41,421 nucleotides of DNA from Chloroflexota bacterium (GTDB taxonomy: Bacteria; Chloroflexota; Anaerolineae; Anaerolineales; UBA11858): the NCBI GenBank assembly GCA_018263575.1, contig JAANWX010000075.1:1-41421 (forward strand). Reading direction: 5' to 3'. The notes below the pieces were generated by a model. The model was not told the origin of the DNA. It made no database searches and saw nothing but the letters and a program-made list of their open reading frames with translations. Positions 39,623-41,421 of this stretch are shown here, one piece after another. Position 1 is the stretch's first letter. Each line of letters opens with the position of its first letter. Made by a program: the position numbers and the translations under genes.

Positions 39623-41332
39623 CTAAAACCCCAACTCCCGAATCGACTCCTCCGCGCTCTGCTCGGAGATCCCCTTCTTGCCCCCCTTCAACTCCTTCCA
39701 GAAATTCTCATCATAGCGCCGTGACCTCACCGGCAGCGGCATGGGGACGCCCCATCCCAGCAGGAGGACTTCCTCTTTGGGCTGGAGACGAGAGAGCATC
39801 CCCCGCAGGGCGCCGCGTCCCGCCAAACCGGAGAGGACGGCCCGCACGTCATCCTCATCCCCCAGCCAGCCGGAGATGCGGGTGCCCAACTGCGACATGA
39901 CCTCGTCGTAAATCTGCGAGGGACGCTGGTCAATAATCAAGAGCGTGACGTAGTATTTGCGCATCTCACGGGCAATGGTGCTGAAAGTGGTCTGGGCCGC
40001 CATCTCCCGGTTGAGGAGTTTGTGAGCCTCTTCCACGACAATGATGAGCTGTTTGGGTTCTTTGCCCCCCGAAGAACGGTAGGCGTTGGTGAGGGTCTCC
40101 CAGGCAGAGCGGATTTTGCGGGTCAGTAAATTACTGACGAACAGATAATCCAAATCGCTTTCGAAGTTGCCGAAAGACAGCACCACATGCCTGCCGGCCT
40201 TGAGGGTTTCGATGACCTCTTTGACGCTGTCAGCGGCTGGTTCTTGGCGGATATATTCTTTGGTGAACAAGCGGCGCAATTTGTTGTGCAGGGCTTCCGC
40301 GGCCATCACGTTCACCCCCACCCCGTTGGCCCAGTGAGCCACAGACCCCGGGGCGGGAATCTTCTTGCCATCTTCGGTTTCGGTGGTGGCCCCTACCTTC
40401 ATCTCTTTGAACTCGTGGAACCAATCCCCCATGCCAAAGGTTTTGACCATGGCGTCCAACGTGGTAGGCGTAGTGTCGCGCAGGTTTAGTTCCCGCGCCA
40501 AAAGCATCACGTCCGAAGGCCTAATATCTCGCATGGCAATTTCCAAATTATAATCAGGCGTTTGCCCCCGAATTTGTGCCCCCGGGCCTAACCCCACCAC
40601 CCTGGCCTTGGCCGGGAATTTGGTCTTTAGCCCCACCACAGTTTCGCCCGTGTCGGAAGCAGTATCGTCAAAGCCATACTCGTTGTGCATGTCCATTACC
40701 AGCACCGAGGCGGTGTCATGCTCCATTAAGCCAGCCAAAACAATGCGCGCCAGGAATGACTTCCCAGTCCCGGTGGCTCCAAAGATCCCCGCCGAACGCT
40801 GCGTAAACTTTTTAAGGTTGATGCGCACGGGATGGCCTTGTTCGCGGGTGTGGCCAATGACAAAATTACCCTCCTCTTCTTTGCCAAAGATTTCGGCAAT
40901 GTCACCGGCGGATGCCATGCGAGTCACGGCATGGTGGGGGGGGATGGTCTTGACCGGAACGGCTCGCGGCTGGGGACGGATTCCGGCCTGGATTTCAGCA
41001 TTCCACTGGTCGTAAGCATCTGTCCCTAGGGCGGGGCCACGTTCCAGCATCAGGGCCGGCATGACCTCTAAATCGGTGTATAAAGTTGCCCCGTGGAGCA
41101 GCTCCCCCAGGTGGTGGGGAAAACGCTCCCCGCTCTGCTCATCCGCAAAACGTGGATCGGTGGCTCCCAGGCGCAAATCGATCGCCAAGCCAAAAAACAG
41201 CCAATCTCCGCTTTCGACGACCACAAAAGCCCCTTCCTGCACATCCTGGGAAGGCACCGTAAGGCGAATTTGTAAATTATCTTTGAGACTCCCGCTGACG
41301 ACGTAACCGATTGTGTTCTTTGAATTTATCAT
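39623..41332 (-). CDS. HerA/DUF87-type DNA-translocating ATPase
   Basis: 569 residues. An N-terminal beta domain (HAS-barrel-like: IGYVVSGSLKDNLQIRL, WLFFGLAIDL) leads to a HerA-type RecA-fold ATPase. Walker A is GATGTGKS (185-192), Walker B is QLIIVVEEAHKLL, and a later IDQRPSQI plus Q/R residues resemble the sensor and arginine-finger regions. HerA hexamers pump DNA and normally pair with NurA for end resection, or with nucleases in defence systems. The partner would lie beyond the contig end, or in the opposite direction where only the toxin-like pair is seen. The gene has a weak AGGA and is preceded by the octamer array at the contig edge. Confidence 0.85.
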   Translation of the reverse strand: MINSKNTIGYVVSGSLKDNLQIRLTVPSQDVQEGAFVVVESGDWLFFGLAIDLRLGATDPRFADEQSGERFPHHLGELLHGATLYTDLEVMPALMLERGPALGTDAYDQWNAEIQAGIRPQPRAVPVKTIPPHHAVTRMASAGDIAEIFGKEEEGNFVIGHTREQGHPVRINLKKFTQRSAGIFGATGTGKSFLARIVLAGLMEHDTASVLVMDMHNEYGFDDTASDTGETVVGLKTKFPAKARVVGLGPGAQIRGQTPDYNLEIAMRDIRPSDVMLLARELNLRDTTPTTLDAMVKTFGMGDWFHEFKEMKVGATTETEDGKKIPAPGSVAHWANGVGVNVMAAEALHNKLRRLFTKEYIRQEPAADSVKEVIETLKAGRHVVLSFGNFESDLDYLFVSNLLTRKIRSAWETLTNAYRSSGGKEPKQLIIVVEEAHKLLNREMAAQTTFSTIAREMRKYYVTLLIIDQRPSQIYDEVMSQLGTRISGWLGDEDDVRAVLSGLAGRGALRGMLSRLQPKEEVLLLGWGVPMPLPVRSRRYDENFWKELKGGKKGISEQSAEESIRELGF

Positions 41333-41348
41333 GGTACGAATTCCTGGT

Positions 41349-41419
41349 GTGATGAGTGATGAGGTGATGAGGTGATGAGGTGATGAGGTGATGAGGTGCT
41401 AGGGTGATGAGGTGAGGGG
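41349..41419. repeat. GTGATGAG octamer array at contig end
   Basis: About nine 8-bp units of GTGATGAG, with slight variation (one lacks a base, one reads GTGCTAGG), running to the contig edge. This is the likely cause of the assembly break. It lies in the HerA-like gene's upstream region. Confidence 0.9.
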
Positions 41420-41421
41420 GG

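Noticed and set aside
41400-41421. Adapter at the right end
   Set aside because: The end is GTGATGAG repeat followed by G-rich sequence; no adapter match.

Overview
This looks like a complete assembled contig (41.4 kb, mid-GC) from an uncultivated bacterium, most likely Chloroflexota of the Anaerolineae type. That placement is inference. It rests on the gene content: an archaeal-style isopentenyl phosphate kinase, a cyclic 2,3-diphosphoglycerate synthetase-like protein, a topoisomerase I with an N-terminal zinc ribbon, and many short degenerate tandem repeats between genes. The first 13 bases match the end of a standard Illumina adapter and the last ~70 bases are an 8-bp tandem array, so both ends look like assembly limits rather than biology.

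Layout. 1-7 kb: the C-terminus of a GHMP kinase (probably mevalonate-pathway), a lipoprotein (-), a UbiA-family prenyltransferase flanked by 31-bp direct repeats, a corrinoid-protein activation domain (-), isopentenyl phosphate kinase with a promoter that predicts a leaderless mRNA, a 4 x 62-bp tandem array abutting a dGTPase gene, and greA. 7-16 kb, minus strand: a long information-processing cluster ffh - rpsP - khpA - rimM - dprA - manC-like - topA - two-TM protein, led by a consensus promoter before ffh. 16.1-16.5 kb: tRNA-Ser(UGA), tRNA-Ser(GCU) and tRNA-Arg with the uncommon GCG anticodon, then a terminator. 16.6-19.1 kb: surE, an M24 peptidase and a four-TM protein.

19.3-24.8 kb, minus strand: a divergent GAPDH downstream of a 1,364-residue dikinase-like protein. 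The latter has a large unrecognised N-terminal region, a PPDK-type ATP-grasp and a phosphohistidine domain, but no C-terminal PEP-binding barrel. 25-30.7 kb: galactokinase, the RNase P RNA (-), rpsT (TTG start), argS and the cyclic-2,3-DPG synthetase-like gene. 30.8-41.4 kb: an orphan DNA methyltransferase, a winged-helix regulator with a degenerate receiver, hutI overlapping a 55-residue membrane protein, an HD protein, a response regulator, an alpha-oxoamine synthase (serine palmitoyltransferase-like), a TetR regulator, a winged-helix/nucleotidyltransferase pair with three 21-bp operator-like repeats (toxin-antitoxin-like), and a HerA-type ATPase.

The most interesting signals are the dikinase with no PEP barrel beside the divergent GAPDH, the winged-helix/nucleotidyltransferase module with its iterated operator, a widespread intergenic palindrome family that appears to form helix P12 of the RNase P RNA, and several families of foldback and heptad repeats at gene junctions. 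All family calls were made by reading motifs in the translations, and no database search was possible.
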